From: Peltaster fructicola
Taxonomy: Eukaryota; Ascomycota; Dothideomycetes
Length of the DNA stretch: 64,000 bases
Direction: 5' to 3'
Assembly (NCBI GenBank): GCA_001592805.2
Contig: CP051142.1
Span: forward strand, 2,170,001 to 2,234,000
The notes beneath the pieces were generated by a model. That model was given only the letters and a program-made list of their open reading frames with translations, did no database searches and was not told the origin of the DNA. Shown in pieces: positions 21,202-32,316 of this stretch. Numbering within the stretch: the stretch's first letter is position 1; each line of letters starts with the position of its first letter. The position numbers and the translations under genes were made by a program.

Positions 21202-24200
21202 AGGAGACGAACGAGGAGATGAGATGAATGTTGACGAAGGACATGAGATATATGACGCTCGTTATTATCAAATACAGGAGAAATGAACCAGCTTATATTC
21301 CTTCCCATCTTCCTCGACCACGCAGCCAGTCCTTGCGGACATCCTGTCTTTTGCGCGCCCAAGCAGAGCCTGAAAACAAGAAGAAATGATACCGTTACGC
21401 CGACTCCGAATACAAGGTGAACCTCTACTCCGCGCTGACGATAGCAGTTAAACCATATGATGAAAGATTGTCCTTCGAAACGACGCCGACGCTCCATGTG
21501 AAGCTCAAGGAAGCGTGCAGACATGCAGCCTGCATCATCGTACAAAGACTTCCAGCCTGCGCCGTGCAGTTCAAGCCTTTTGCGAGCAAGGACTGCATGC
21601 CTTCAGCTTACACCGCGAACACTCGAAAATGTACCAATGTGGGCCGCTGTGGCACATGTTGCAGTTCCTTTCATGATATCAGCTGCAGCCTCGCTCGACT
21701 GAACGGACATACCATAAGATCAAAGTCGTGTCTGACTTGATCAACTTGAATGTGTGCTCGCATTTGCCTGGTTTGGCCATCTCGTGCTATGAGTGTTAAT
21801 GAAGAACAAATAGATCACTGATAGACACACCTTGATTAAGGTATTAGGTTGTCGGGTCCGCGAGATCTTGCGATACCTGAGCTCCTATCGACGTCGGTGA
21901 CAACCAAAGCTTCTGACTCTGCAATGTCCGTACAGTGATCGATAAGCTGCACTGGAAATGTCCAGCACACGAGGAGCAAGGCTGCAAGAGAGGACTGTGC
22001 AGTGTCCGGCGACTGAATAGAGTTGGCAAAGAAGGTATTGAACTCGATGTTCCAACACTGGAAGGAGAGGATTGAGAAGATATATACGCTTGGACTCTGA
22101 GATATGGGTGCGCGTTATGGGAGAAGTCTATGCGCTCCAGATCAGAGAGGTGAATGCATAACACCAGCCCGCCTTTGGTTCAGCCAGGTGACAGCTCTGG
22201 GTGTGATCAAAAGCGGTTGCGTAAACAGCAACGTAGGTCGAAGGTCAGTGATACCATATCTCTTTCGTTCGAGCTGCTACTCCCGCCATCTCAAAGGAGC
22301 CAGACTAGAGCTGCATGGCTGAAGGATACGGTTTGCATTGCCGGCGGCAGATCCTTGTGTACGAAGAAGCTTCTTTGAGCGAATGGCGTGCGGCTGGCTA
22401 CGGCAGCACTGACATGTGCTGAGGAACAGGAGAGTACCAGAAGAAAGGAGCGTTCAGACCAGGCGAATCATAACTCTCAGGGGGTTAATTCATCGTTTGG
22501 TACAGCCAATCACCGCGTTGGCTTGGCTTAGGATTTACCAACGACCTGTCTCTCATCATTCACATTCTTCCTCTGAGTCGTCTACACCACCTCACTCGTT
22601 GGCGACAACCACCTTTGCCAGCTTCTCTTTCATCGCTTCTCGTCCTCCAGATCAACAGTGCTCTGCGCTCCGATATTTGATATGTCCATTTCTCTTCAAC
22701 ATATGCAGGCGTGCGGATTTGGCAGTGGAAACGAGCTGCCTTATGCATGACGCTAGATGCAGCGACGGTCTTCCTTGATCGGCTCGCTGGTCTCATGCAC
22801 ATAAAGACCATCCCTCTGATGAATGCACGGCCACAGGTCGACTACATTCTTGATCGAGTGACGGATCGATCAAAGCTTCATCGGCACCTCGTTTGTGTTG
22901 CCCTAAGACTGACCGGCACTCCAAGCCAGAGAGCTCGTCTGGAACCAGATTCATGCGACCTCAACGACCGAATTGTTTGCTTCGACAGGTCGAAATATGT
23001 CTTGGACCGACCTCCCGGCGACCAGGTCAGAGGTAGCGCGATCTCCCTGCAGCCACACCTAGTTCGATCTTGACCCATCACTTTCTGTGCACATTTCTCG
23101 CTGATCATCACCGACAATGTGGCTCTCCTCACGCATATCACCGGACGACGCCTACGCTTCCTCCAATCACTCAGTCTCTTCACCCCTGGCTGCGTTATCC
23201 ACCTGTCAAGGCCACCAGCATGTGCTTTGAACTTTTAAACTCAAATGGTACACCTGTGCTTGCAATCGTGCCACAAGAAGTGGAGATGTTCGGAGTGGAC
23301 GCCTGCACTCAGCATGGAATGCATCTATCAGGTCTTGTCTCGGACGCTCACATTTCTCGTTCGCAGACATGCCGAATACACATGCTGCTCAAGCGAACAT
23401 CTCCGCCGATCTATGTTCAATTGCCGGCCGTGACCTGCTTTACCGATCGGCGTGGATCTGATGAATGTGGCTGTCTGGAAGAGCTGTCACCATTCCTGGA
23501 CTGATAGCATTGCGCCGCCCCGGTGACCAGGTTGACCTGCCCTCGTGCATTGGGGCTCGATCACCACTTTTGGCCTGACTTCGCTCAGAGGTCAAGCATA
23601 CTATACCCTGTCATCGTTGGAACTGACAGTAACTGAAATACGATTTCAGATGGCTATGCATGAGATAAGCAAGAACGTCAGCTTTGTGTTCGAGACTTCC
23701 TCTGCTAATCTGGTGAGCTACAGCGGTTTTAGGACCTTTCCTTCGGTTCGACTGCAAGCGCTGCCTCGACGAGAAATCGTAGCGCACGTTGGCTGATCTC
23801 GAACCCGAAACAAGACGATCAGAGACCGCATTGTCGATGGCAACTCTCGGAAAGATCAAGGCGAAGAGCGCAGCCGTCAGCTCAGCAGCTTACGCCAAGC
23901 ATGTTATAGGAGTCGAAGCAACAGCTATAAGACAAGTAGGGCAGACGGAACATGTGGCAGGGCTTGCATAAGCAGCGTGGACACCAGTCATTCGGTTGGT
24001 TACCCAGCAGCATGCTGGTGCAGGTACTAGCAGAGGAACAGGAGACAAGCATGCCCGTCTTAGCAAGCTGTTCGACGAAGCTCGACCCACGATGATACTT
24101 GTGACAGATCAAACCAGCGGGATCTACCTTGCATGGCTGAAACGAGTTTGAGGAGTTTGCGGTGAAAGACATCATCAATCGAACAACTCTAGGCACGAGA

Positions 24201-25968
24201 TGACCTTCAAGACCTCAGGTAAGTCCATTATCGCTTCCTCCCTACTCTACAGCACCCAGTGACCTGTGCAGCCAACACGTATGGTCGAAACACACTGAGC
24301 TAAGACTTGCGAGACTTGCCTCAATCCTATCGCAACTCGTCAGCTGGCCCTAGCAAGACGAAACGAGGCATCATCAGCCCACGAACTTATTCACCGAGCT
24401 ACTCTCGCCAACTTGTTCTGGTAGTTGCTGCTGCAGCACATTCAACATGAGTATGCAGCTTGGGAAAAGTTTCGATCCATATGGTGTCGCAATCATTATG
24501 GGCACTTGTTGTGGTGAGCTGGCACAATCTCCTAGCTCAAGAGCCACGCATCGATACGGCGTGCATGCAATCTTTGTTATGATGCGAACCACATCCAGAC
24601 TGTGCTCAGCCATTCTGTGGGCTCCAGAAGGACACCTCATCCAGAGCTTGGCTTATCTTGCCACAACACGTGGTCGACAAGCTGCCGCACCGTGCCTTAT
24701 AGTCGCATTGCACAGCCCACGCAGCTTACATGGGGCTTGAATGTCCTGTCCAATTGTCTCGAGCCGCAGGTAGGCCTACATGCCCTACAGACATGCTGAC
24801 GAGGATTAATTCATTGGGGCGCAAGATATGCGCTATATCGAGGCGCATATAGCAAGACCCTCCACCCGGACGGCAGCGGCCCTGCCAACTCGTCACAGAT
24901 GACACAGCATTCACGAATTGCAATGAAGATATGTGCACATTCCGTCCAGAGGAACGAACCAGTAACTGGTGCACGTCAAGATATCATCCTGTTGTAGTCA
25001 TAGGTCAAATGCCAAAACGCAGCCTCGCCAAGCAGCCTATCATGAGGGTCATGTCATCACAACAGAGCGTCATCTGCTCGGATATCTCCTGGCTCTGCCC
25101 TAGGACGGAGATGGCTCCATGAGTGGCACACCCACACGAGATCAGCACTAATCGCATCAGGCTTTCTACTTACCGACAGTAGTTGCTGCATATACACTAT
25201 GTACATACTCGGATCAACGTCGACAGAGCAATCGTGCATTTCAGCAACCTTCGACAACAGCATCGACATCGGCAAAGCGTTCTGCCTATACGCTGGAGGT
25301 TCGTACTTACAGCAACACATTACTGACAGCCATTATGTAGTGAAGCTGATCTACCGTCTTGCACATGTGTTATGTGCAAGTCGTGCGGCGTTACACAACA
25401 CAACGAATTACTCAAAGCAGACGCTTATTGGCATCCTGGACACCAGACCATCTATGCTAAGCTCGAAGGAGAGTGAGGCCATACGCTACAGAAGTAGGGA
25501 CAGCGAGTCACAGCACATCTCTGCGCCGAACGGCTGACCAGGATTCTGCAGGATGCATATGTGTACCCGGCGGTTGTATCTCCTACTCGTCATGAGCTCG
25601 AAGATAATGGCTGCAATTACGACGTGATGGATCCATCCTTGAGGCACGATTCATATGTCACCAAGAATAAAACTTGTACGCTGATCAGGTTGAGGCTCAC
25701 ACCCTATGCGACCTTGGTCGCGAATAACAGCAGGGATTCCAGACTGAATGTGTCTTTTCCACTGGCTATGGATTGCGCCGGTCAGAGGGCTCCTGATACA
25801 TTCCTCCTACTCATCCAGCGTGGGTCTGCTGTCTTTCGGGATGTCGGTAATATACGCACCGATTCCAACATTTGACAGCCTGGACACCACAAGGACTCGT
25901 GGCGCTGCGAATGCATAAGTTGCAGTCCCATCGACTCTACTCTTCATTCACCACCTCTGCTCCTCATC
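21202..25968. other. Gene-free stretch of about 4.8 kb
   Basis: I checked all open frames of 60-145 codons on both strands (for example 22416-22778, 22711-23073 and 23070-23504 plus, and 23882-24196 minus). None shows a recognisable domain, a signal peptide with conserved cysteines, or consistent codon use, and they overlap each other. No tRNA-like box pair and no repeat of length was seen. There is a short inverted repeat at 24826-24850. It may hold long upstream regions, non-coding RNA, or a decayed or orphan gene that I cannot recognise. Confidence 0.4.
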
Positions 25969-27108
25969 ATGTATGTACTGAGCTGGCTTTTCTCCTTCGG
26001 AGTGCTTGCATCTGCAGCACCTATCGTCGAGCTCGTCACTCGGGACGCTCCAACCTTTATCTACGCTGGGGATGCCCCATACTCAGTCGATCCCACAACG
26101 CTGGCGGCAGCACTTCACTGTCCCAACGGCAACCCTGCGGGAGGTAGAAAGCCAGTCCTGCTCGTCCATGGCACCGCGGCCAGCGGCAGTGACACATGGT
26201 TGTGGACTTACGTTCCAGCCCTCCAGGCTACTGGACAGTATACTGCCTGCTACCTTGAGCTGCGTGTGTTCGATCCTCGTTGTTGCGACTTCACTGACAC
26301 CAAACAGCAAATCGAGCTGGCGTCGACATGCAAGTCTCTGCAGAATATGTGGCATATGGTATCCACTACATGTCGCAGCTGTCAGGTGGACAGAAGACAG
26401 CTGTGATCACTCACAGTCAGGGTGGACCAGACACCCAATGGGCCTTCGCATATTGGCCAAGCACATGGGCGAAGACCAGTTATTATCTTCCTCTTTCACC
26501 TGATCTCCTTGGAGTAACTTATGCCAAGCTGGTCTTTCTGGCCATCTGTCCTGGATACATGTGCGAGCCATCCATCTGGCAGCAACTAACGGGTAGCAAG
26601 TTCTTGACTGCCCTGCGACAGCACAACTTTAAGGCCAATGTCCCTTCTACGTTGACCTGGACAATCGTGAGATGCCTTATCCTGACGTAGACTGTGCTTA
26701 CTTTCCCAGAACGATGAGATCGTCACACCACCACAGCAGAATGCTCAGCTGCCTGGCGGAACTACTATCGGTGTGCAAGAGCTCTGCCCAGGCCGTGTCA
26801 TCGACCACATCTATATCATAGCAGACGCGGTTGCATACGCTATTGTCACTGATGCTCTGAACAACGGCGGAACTGGTGACAAAGCCAGAATCCTCAAGAA
26901 CAATCCCAGTCTGTGCTCTCAGCAGACTGCTCCAGGCATGAACCCTTCAGCATTCAATGCAACAGCCCTCGTGGTCAACGGTGCGCTCTCTGGCTTCCTG
27001 TGAGTTGTCATCGCCTTCGATCAAGGCACTGAACTAACTGTACTTAGCCTCGATACAGCTCGCGTGCCAGCAGAGCCACCTCTAATGCCTTACGTTGTCA
27101 ACAACTGA
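25969..27108 (+). CDS. Secreted CalB-like lipase (alpha/beta hydrolase)
   Basis: Resembles Candida antarctica lipase B, a secreted serine lipase. Predicted 334 residues, four exons. Signal peptide about residues 1-16 (hydrophobic, ending ASA). Blocks in order: PVLLVHGTAASGSDTW (oxyanion region), CYLELPNRAGVDMQVSAEYV, the nucleophile S135 in THSQGG, EPSIWQQLTGS, D220 in NDEIVTPP, H251 in VIDHIYI, and the closing EPPLMPY. Together these give a complete Ser-Asp-His triad. Introns 26264-26307, 26667-26709 and 27000-27047 (43-48 nt) restore all blocks and give a length that is a multiple of three. It acts outside the cell on esters or triglycerides; the exact substrate cannot be read from sequence. 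Confidence 0.9.
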
Positions 27109-27410
27109 TGTATGCTACCAGACCTGAGACGCATGGTTAGGATGAGTTTTACAGGTTATAGAATAAGCCATACTGCTAGCAGTACTTCATAGGTGGCAAT
27201 GTAGCATGGCGAAACTGTCTACATTCCGATGAGCTGGTCAGAAATAATCCTCCGGCTATTGAGAAATTGACTTTAACCATGACGTTGCCCTGCAGGTGCT
27301 TAATCAACATGTGAACGACATCCCTGCCACGAAAACATTGAAGTAGGGATTACTACTTTCATACTCTGTAAGCTCCAGGACATTAGCTACATCCGTCGCC
27401 GTCCGTCACT
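27109..27410. other. Short intergenic stretch
   Basis: Between two plus-strand genes; nothing recognised apart from presumed terminator and promoter sequence. Confidence 0.5.
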
Positions 27411-27989
27411 ATGACTTTCCAACAGGAGTTCTCGTCATGGTTCTCGCCCGTCAAGGCCGCATCAACAGAACCTCCTAAGATTGGTAGTAAAGCACCACGA
27501 TCTAGCAAACTCGAGCTCGAGCATGGTCGTCCAGCTATCGTGGTGTTCTTGAGACACTGCGGTTGTCCATTCGCCGAGAAGACATTTCTACGATTCCGAG
27601 AGACTGCACAACGCCACCACGACATAAATTTCTACGCACTTTCGCACAGCGATGAGAATGCGACTCAGAATTGGCTCAAGGCTCTGCCTCAAGCTGGCAG
27701 TGAACCATCCAACCTCAAAGTCATTGTGGATCATGATAGACAAGCCTACAGTGCTTGGGGCCTTGGCGCTTCATCATGGGGCCATTTCCTGTCGCCGTCG
27801 GCGCTGTACGAGACATATCGTGTTGGCAAGGAAGAAGGCTTCTGGAATAGACCGACTGAGAGTGGAAGTCGGTGGCAGCAGTCGGGTTTCTGGGCGGTGA
27901 CTGCAGATGGGATCGTACGCTGGGGACGTGCCACAGAGTCCGCCGGCGACGTGCCCGATTTCGAGGATGGTGTATCTGCTCTGTCTTGA
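27411..27989 (+). CDS. Peroxiredoxin-like (AhpC/TSA, PRXL2-type) thioredoxin-fold protein
   Basis: 192 residues, single exon. The thioredoxin fold is shown by IVVFLRHCGCPFAEKTFLRF (residues about 44-63), where a cysteine pair spaced CxC stands at the position of the peroxidatic cysteine of the AhpC/TSA family. The later LKVIVDHDRQAYSAWGL and FWAVTADGIVRWG strands are also typical. Fungal members are annotated as alkyl hydroperoxide reductase/thiol-specific antioxidants but few have been tested. No targeting sequence is obvious, so a cytosolic location is likely. Convergent with the RRN5-like gene, 105 bp away. Confidence 0.75.
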   Translation: MTFQQEFSSWFSPVKAASTEPPKIGSKAPRSSKLELEHGRPAIVVFLRHCGCPFAEKTFLRFRETAQRHHDINFYALSHSDENATQNWLKALPQAGSEPSNLKVIVDHDRQAYSAWGLGASSWGHFLSPSALYETYRVGKEEGFWNRPTESGSRWQQSGFWAVTADGIVRWGRATESAGDVPDFEDGVSALS

Positions 27990-28094
27990 AGTAGAGAACA
28001 CAATGTCGTGTGCTTGGAGCATGGTGTAACTCCAGCTACCGACCACGAGTCATGTTACTGAGCAGTCGCACTTTGTGTGTAACTTCGACCTACA

Positions 28095-29786
28095 TCAGCG
28101 CTTACGCTTACGAGTCCTGGCTGTTGTCTGCTTGAATGCATCTTCTGATGGTGATCCACCATACTGCTCCCAGTCAGAGACGTAAGTAGATTGTCGCCAT
28201 GCTTCGATGTGTGCAGCATTTTGCAGATCGCCACGAGGTTTCAACACCGCTTGCACAGTGATCTGTTGTTCCGGAAGATGTAGTAGCTGTCGGAGCAGGT
28301 TGCTCTGGATCTGATTGTTGACCTTGTCGAGGCTCTCGAGATAGACTTCCCTGACAGCTTCGTATTCATCCGAGGACGAATCCTCGAGATCTGCCGATGC
28401 AGAGTCAGTAAGGGGCTCATCGCCATCTATAGGGGTCCCAGGTGTATCCTGGTCGTCGTCGTCGTCGTAGTCGTTCGAGTCGTCTGCGTTGATGTCGTGT
28501 GTCGTGCGTCGATCCTCATCAGTAGAGTCGATCTGGAAACTTGATAGTCCCTTGTCTGCGTGCATGCTTTCCTGGACGGAGCTGCTCGCAATCGCTTTCG
28601 TCAAAGCTTTCCGCGCTTCTCCTTTCTCGAGTTTGAAGCCAATGTGCCGATCATAGTCATCCTCATGCTGATAGCGCTTTGTATGTGCATACACATCAAG
28701 TGCATATCTCTCCACCGCAGCAGCCCAGTAGCTGATTGGAGAAGGTCTTTTGATATGCATGACGTCGAGAGCTTTGTGCACGTCAGTAACACCGACCGCA
28801 GTAACCTTACGGGCATCGAATTCTGATCTGAGCCTGGTCATGGCCTGGAAATGCGCCGCATGTACGATGCGCTTAGTATAATTGTTGCAGATGTCGTGAA
28901 ACATCTCGAATGCTGATCGGAGAATTGATGGTCCAACTGAGTCCTCTGTTGTGACAGGTAGCTTGTCGTAGTGAGCTTCGTCGATGTTACTGTTCATGAA
29001 GACGTTCTGTGACAGTGAGATGAAGCTGCTTGGATTCAGCAGTATAGCTGACGGGAAGACTGCAGTCGTGACGTCGTGCTGCTTGTTCGTCGTATTGTTG
29101 ATGCCGTCGTTAAATGGACGACCTTCAGAATCTTCCGTCGGCTCAGGCTGATTTATCTTCTGTTCGATGACCTGAGCACGCGCATCATCAATGATCCAGT
29201 CTTCTCCATATCGTGTCTTCTCGCCCTCGCATACTCGTTGGTGAAGATATTGCTCTAGCTTCTCAGCAAGTACATCCAGTGACAGCTCATAATCGGGATC
29301 GACGTCAGCAGCGGCAGGAGTCTGCACGAAGCTAGGTCCTCGACGAGAACGCGAGTTGTCATAGTACTGATGGAGACCATCGTCGAGAGCTAGTAGGTAT
29401 TGCTGCACTTCTGGCACGGATTTGCTACCAATAGCTGAGGCTATAGCAGGCAGATTGGTCGGACCGTAAATCTCCAGGTTGTGGAAGAATATGTCCTTCT
29501 CGACGTGTGTCCAGTATGAAGCACCGATAGTAGAAGCTGGCAAGGCTGTCTCTTCAACATTCGATTGCCACTCCACGTCGTTGACATCCTGTCTGAGCAC
29601 TTCACAGAAAGCTTTCAAGGTGCTGTATCTCAACAGCCCATTCTTTGTGTACACACTGCTGTGAGTAGTATCGCTCTCCTGCTTGAAGTGTGCATCAGTG
29701 ACAAGAGGATCCTCACCACTTAATGGTAAGTCATTATGACTGCTGCTTGATGTTCCCGATGAACCAGTGTACGAAGCCTGGCTCAT
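28095..29786 (-). CDS. RRN5-like SANT-domain protein (RNA polymerase I upstream activation factor)
   Basis: 563 residues, no intron. A Myb/SANT-like helix set at about residues 90-140 begins YWTHVEKDIFFHNL and continues with the LPAIASAIGSKSVPEVQQYL helix. This is the arrangement seen in fungal Rrn5, a subunit of the upstream activation factor that recruits RNA polymerase I to rDNA. The rest is long and acidic, with an Asp-rich run near residue 445 and a basic tail (ARTRKRKR) that could be a nuclear signal. The start is the ATG at 29784-29786; an in-frame TTG two codons earlier is not used. Rrn5 is poorly conserved, so the name is likely rather than certain; another chromatin SANT protein is the alternative. 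Confidence 0.6.
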   Translation of the reverse strand: MSQASYTGSSGTSSSSHNDLPLSGEDPLVTDAHFKQESDTTHSSVYTKNGLLRYSTLKAFCEVLRQDVNDVEWQSNVEETALPASTIGASYWTHVEKDIFFHNLEIYGPTNLPAIASAIGSKSVPEVQQYLLALDDGLHQYYDNSRSRRGPSFVQTPAAADVDPDYELSLDVLAEKLEQYLHQRVCEGEKTRYGEDWIIDDARAQVIEQKINQPEPTEDSEGRPFNDGINNTTNKQHDVTTAVFPSAILLNPSSFISLSQNVFMNSNIDEAHYDKLPVTTEDSVGPSILRSAFEMFHDICNNYTKRIVHAAHFQAMTRLRSEFDARKVTAVGVTDVHKALDVMHIKRPSPISYWAAAVERYALDVYAHTKRYQHEDDYDRHIGFKLEKGEARKALTKAIASSSVQESMHADKGLSSFQIDSTDEDRRTTHDINADDSNDYDDDDDQDTPGTPIDGDEPLTDSASADLEDSSSDEYEAVREVYLESLDKVNNQIQSNLLRQLLHLPEQQITVQAVLKPRGDLQNAAHIEAWRQSTYVSDWEQYGGSPSEDAFKQTTARTRKRKR

Positions 29787-30013
29787 GGTCAATCCTGGAA
29801 CTTCACCTCGTGTTGGTGTCTTTGACGGCAGAGATCGAATTGCCGTGCTCCCTGATCACTACAATGCTGAGAATCATACATGGCTGTACGAAGCTGTCTG
29901 GTGTTTGGTTACAGGTCAACGCGAACAAGACGCGTAAAGATAAGGACGCTTGCAAGGACAAAAGTCGTGGTATCATTCTAGTCGTCACTCACAGAACAGC
30001 TTAATCTACGACC
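29787..30013. promoter_or_regulatory. Divergent promoter between RRN5-like and IMP2
   Basis: Only 227 bp separate the two start codons, so both promoters must share this DNA. No specific binding site recognised. Confidence 0.5.
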
Positions 30014-30628
30014 ATGGCAGCCATCAACCTGGCCGCCAGATTCGCGTCATATGCGCTGATCGGCGCTGGAGGTGCATCGATCCTCAAGAACCATGTTGTC
30101 GAGTTTACAGCAGTGAAGGGCGAATCCATGAACCCGACTCTCTCCCCTACCTTTCATGAGACTGGCCAACGAGACTGGCTGGTATGGAAGAAGTGGCAGC
30201 CAACAAAGGACCTCAAGCGCGGCGATCTGGCTCTCTACATGTCGCCGAACGATCCAGAGAAAGTTGTCGTCAAGCGTGTCATCGCTCTTAGCGGTGATCG
30301 TGTTCAATTGAACCCAAAACGACAGCCTGGGTACGGCAAGCTGCTGAATGAGCTCAGGCCGGATGAGCTGGCTGCAGCGGAACGATGGAACTCATTTGGT
30401 GGTCATCTGATCGTACCGCATGGTCACGTTTGGGTGGAAGGGGACAACTGGCGAAGCTCAAAGGATAGCAATGACTACGGTCCTATCAGCAAGAGCTTGA
30501 TCATCGGGAGACCCTGGACGGCCGTATGGCCTGCAAAGATCTGTTTGACACAACCTTGGGAGAATTACAAGAGCAAGACGAAAGTCAGCGTTGGGCAAGA
30601 TGTGGTACCTCAGTTCTGGCTGGAGTGA
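30014..30628 (+). CDS. IMP2: Mitochondrial inner membrane protease subunit 2
   Basis: S26 signal peptidase family. It removes sorting sequences from proteins delivered to the intermembrane space, as a partner of Imp1. 204 residues, one exon. An N-terminal hydrophobic segment (about 8-25) anchors it in the inner membrane. The catalytic serine is S38 in KGESMNPTL and the general-base lysine is K87 in VVVKRVIALSGD. The region V GDN..SSKDSNDYGPIS follows in the usual place. Both catalytic residues are present, so the enzyme looks active. Confidence 0.94.
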   Translation: MAAINLAARFASYALIGAGGASILKNHVVEFTAVKGESMNPTLSPTFHETGQRDWLVWKKWQPTKDLKRGDLALYMSPNDPEKVVVKRVIALSGDRVQLNPKRQPGYGKLLNELRPDELAAAERWNSFGGHLIVPHGHVWVEGDNWRSSKDSNDYGPISKSLIIGRPWTAVWPAKICLTQPWENYKSKTKVSVGQDVVPQFWLE

Positions 30629-30756
30629 GAAGACGGCGTGCCCTGCTCAGACAAAGAGCGACCACCCACCTACATTCAAATCACTACATTGACTCTAACA
30701 TTGTCTACAAGCTCAGACACCACACCTCAGATGTGGTCTTTCCACTCCACCAGGAT

Positions 30757-31903
30757 TTACGTCTTCTTGAGCGCAGTCTCCAGTTCTTTACAGACAGCGT
30801 CAGTGACCTCTTTTGTGCCCTTGCTGCCACCAAGGTCGCGTGTCGTCAATCCATCACCAGTCGTCTTCTCAATGGCTGACATCAGCGCAGCAGCAGCATG
30901 GTCTAGCTTGCCATCGCCAATCCATTTCACCATCTCGGCGGCACTCCAGAATGCACCGACTGGATTGGCAATCCCCTTTCCAGCTATGTCCGGCGCTGAG
31001 CCATGAATCGGCTCAAACATGCTAGGGTTCTCGCGAGTAGGATCAAGATTCGAAGATGGAGCGATGCCTATCGAGCCTGCTAATGCAGCAGCAAGATCTG
31101 TCAGGATATCCGCGTGCACTGGTAGTGTCAGCAAGTCAGCTCACACTCCAGGAGAAACTTACGATTAGTGGCCACTATCGTATCAAGCGATTCCGGGCGG
31201 TTGACCATCCTCACAGTCATGGCATCGACCAGCATCTTATCATACTCAACCACTCCGTCGTACTCCTTGGCGACCTCGTAAAGACCTTGTCCCACAGCAC
31301 CATGCCATGGCGTTGAGCATTGCTCTTAGTCACCATCGTTAGCTTTTTCCGAGAACGGCTCTTTGCAGTCTCGAACGCAAAGCGCACAATCCTCTCGATG
31401 CCAACATATGTGAAGATGGCTACTTCAGTGGCAACAGCATGCTTGGTATGTCCATGCGTGGTCCCACCCTGGCCTGCGTATTCTCCCTCGCTGTTCTCTC
31501 GAACGATTACCCAGTCAAGGTCCTTTGAGCTCTTCTGGCATTGAGCAAGTGGACTCTGCACACCCGGAAGGATTCTTGTTGGTCTGACATTGACGTACTG
31601 GCTGAGTGCGTTGCGGATTGGCAAGATCATATTCCACAAGCTGATGTGGTCTGGTACGTCAGGCCAGCCTACAGCTCCAAAGTATATGGCATCGTGTTTC
31701 CTCAACTGGTCAGCCCAATCTGGCGGCATATACCAGCCACGTTCGTTGTACGCTTTGCTGGACCAGTCGAAGGTAGTGAACTCGAATCGGAAGCCACCAT
31801 CGAGCTCGGCGAGCTTGTGTAAGACTTGCTCAGCAGCATCTGTTATGTCTACGCCAATTCCATCACCGGGAATGGAGGCGATCTTGTACAAAGTTCGAGA
31901 CAT
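30757..31903 (-). CDS. Tartrate/isopropylmalate dehydrogenase-like oxidoreductase, with an apparent one-base frameshift
   Basis: Member of the isocitrate/isopropylmalate dehydrogenase superfamily, closest by eye to tartrate dehydrogenase/decarboxylase (TtuC). It would oxidise a 2-hydroxyacid and may decarboxylate it, using NAD. Visible blocks: ASIPGDGIGVDIT, YFGAVGWPD, NVRPTRILPGVQSPL, IVRENSEGEYAGQGG, NLHADILTDLAAALAGS and MFEPIHGSAPDIAGKGIANP. The intron at 31119-31162 is canonical. In the middle, the frame reading VLWDKVF changes to the frame reading YEVAKEYDGVVEYDKM at the T-run 31280-31282 (plus strand AAA). Exon lengths total 1,103 nt, one short of a multiple of three. Either one T is missing from the assembly or this copy is broken. 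The start is ATG 31903, ahead of SRTLYKIAS. Confidence 0.8.
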
Positions 31904-32316
31904 GATAGAGACAGGAATGAAACATGATTGCAAACCGCCAATGCCGTTCTTCTTATACCGTTCAGACGAGCACATAGAAACCCCGCTACCAATGACGATG
32001 CCATACTGGCGATCTCGGACGTCTACAACGACGCACAGAGAAGTGGTGTTCTAATTATCCGCTCTTGACAACCTGCGGGTGATTATATAGCCGCATGCTC
32101 TATCTCACGTCTGTATTGTATGTCAGATCGTCGCGGACGATCCTTCCGCCTCTTCGAAAGCCAATGGCCGTCTTGACATGCGCGAGGACAACCCTCCTGC
32201 CCCACCCACACGAGTGCAGCGGTCAGGACAACACAGGGTCATTGTGCTGAGTTGCACCTGATTTCTATTCTCTCACATATCTGCTAGAAACCACACAGTC
32301 ACCAAATACATACATC
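31904..32316. other. Divergent upstream region of the dehydrogenase-like and GLTP genes
   Basis: No gene; serves as the upstream region for two divergent genes. A CA/GA-rich stretch precedes the GLTP start. Confidence 0.5.

Noticed and set aside
23070-23504. 144-codon frame as a possible gene in the gene-poor block
   Set aside because: Low-complexity His/Pro/Arg start, no domain, and it overlaps other frames of similar size.
21202-25968. tRNA genes or a transposon remnant in the gene-poor block
   Set aside because: No matched A and B box pair, no terminal repeats, and no transposase-like or polymerase-like frame seen by eye.
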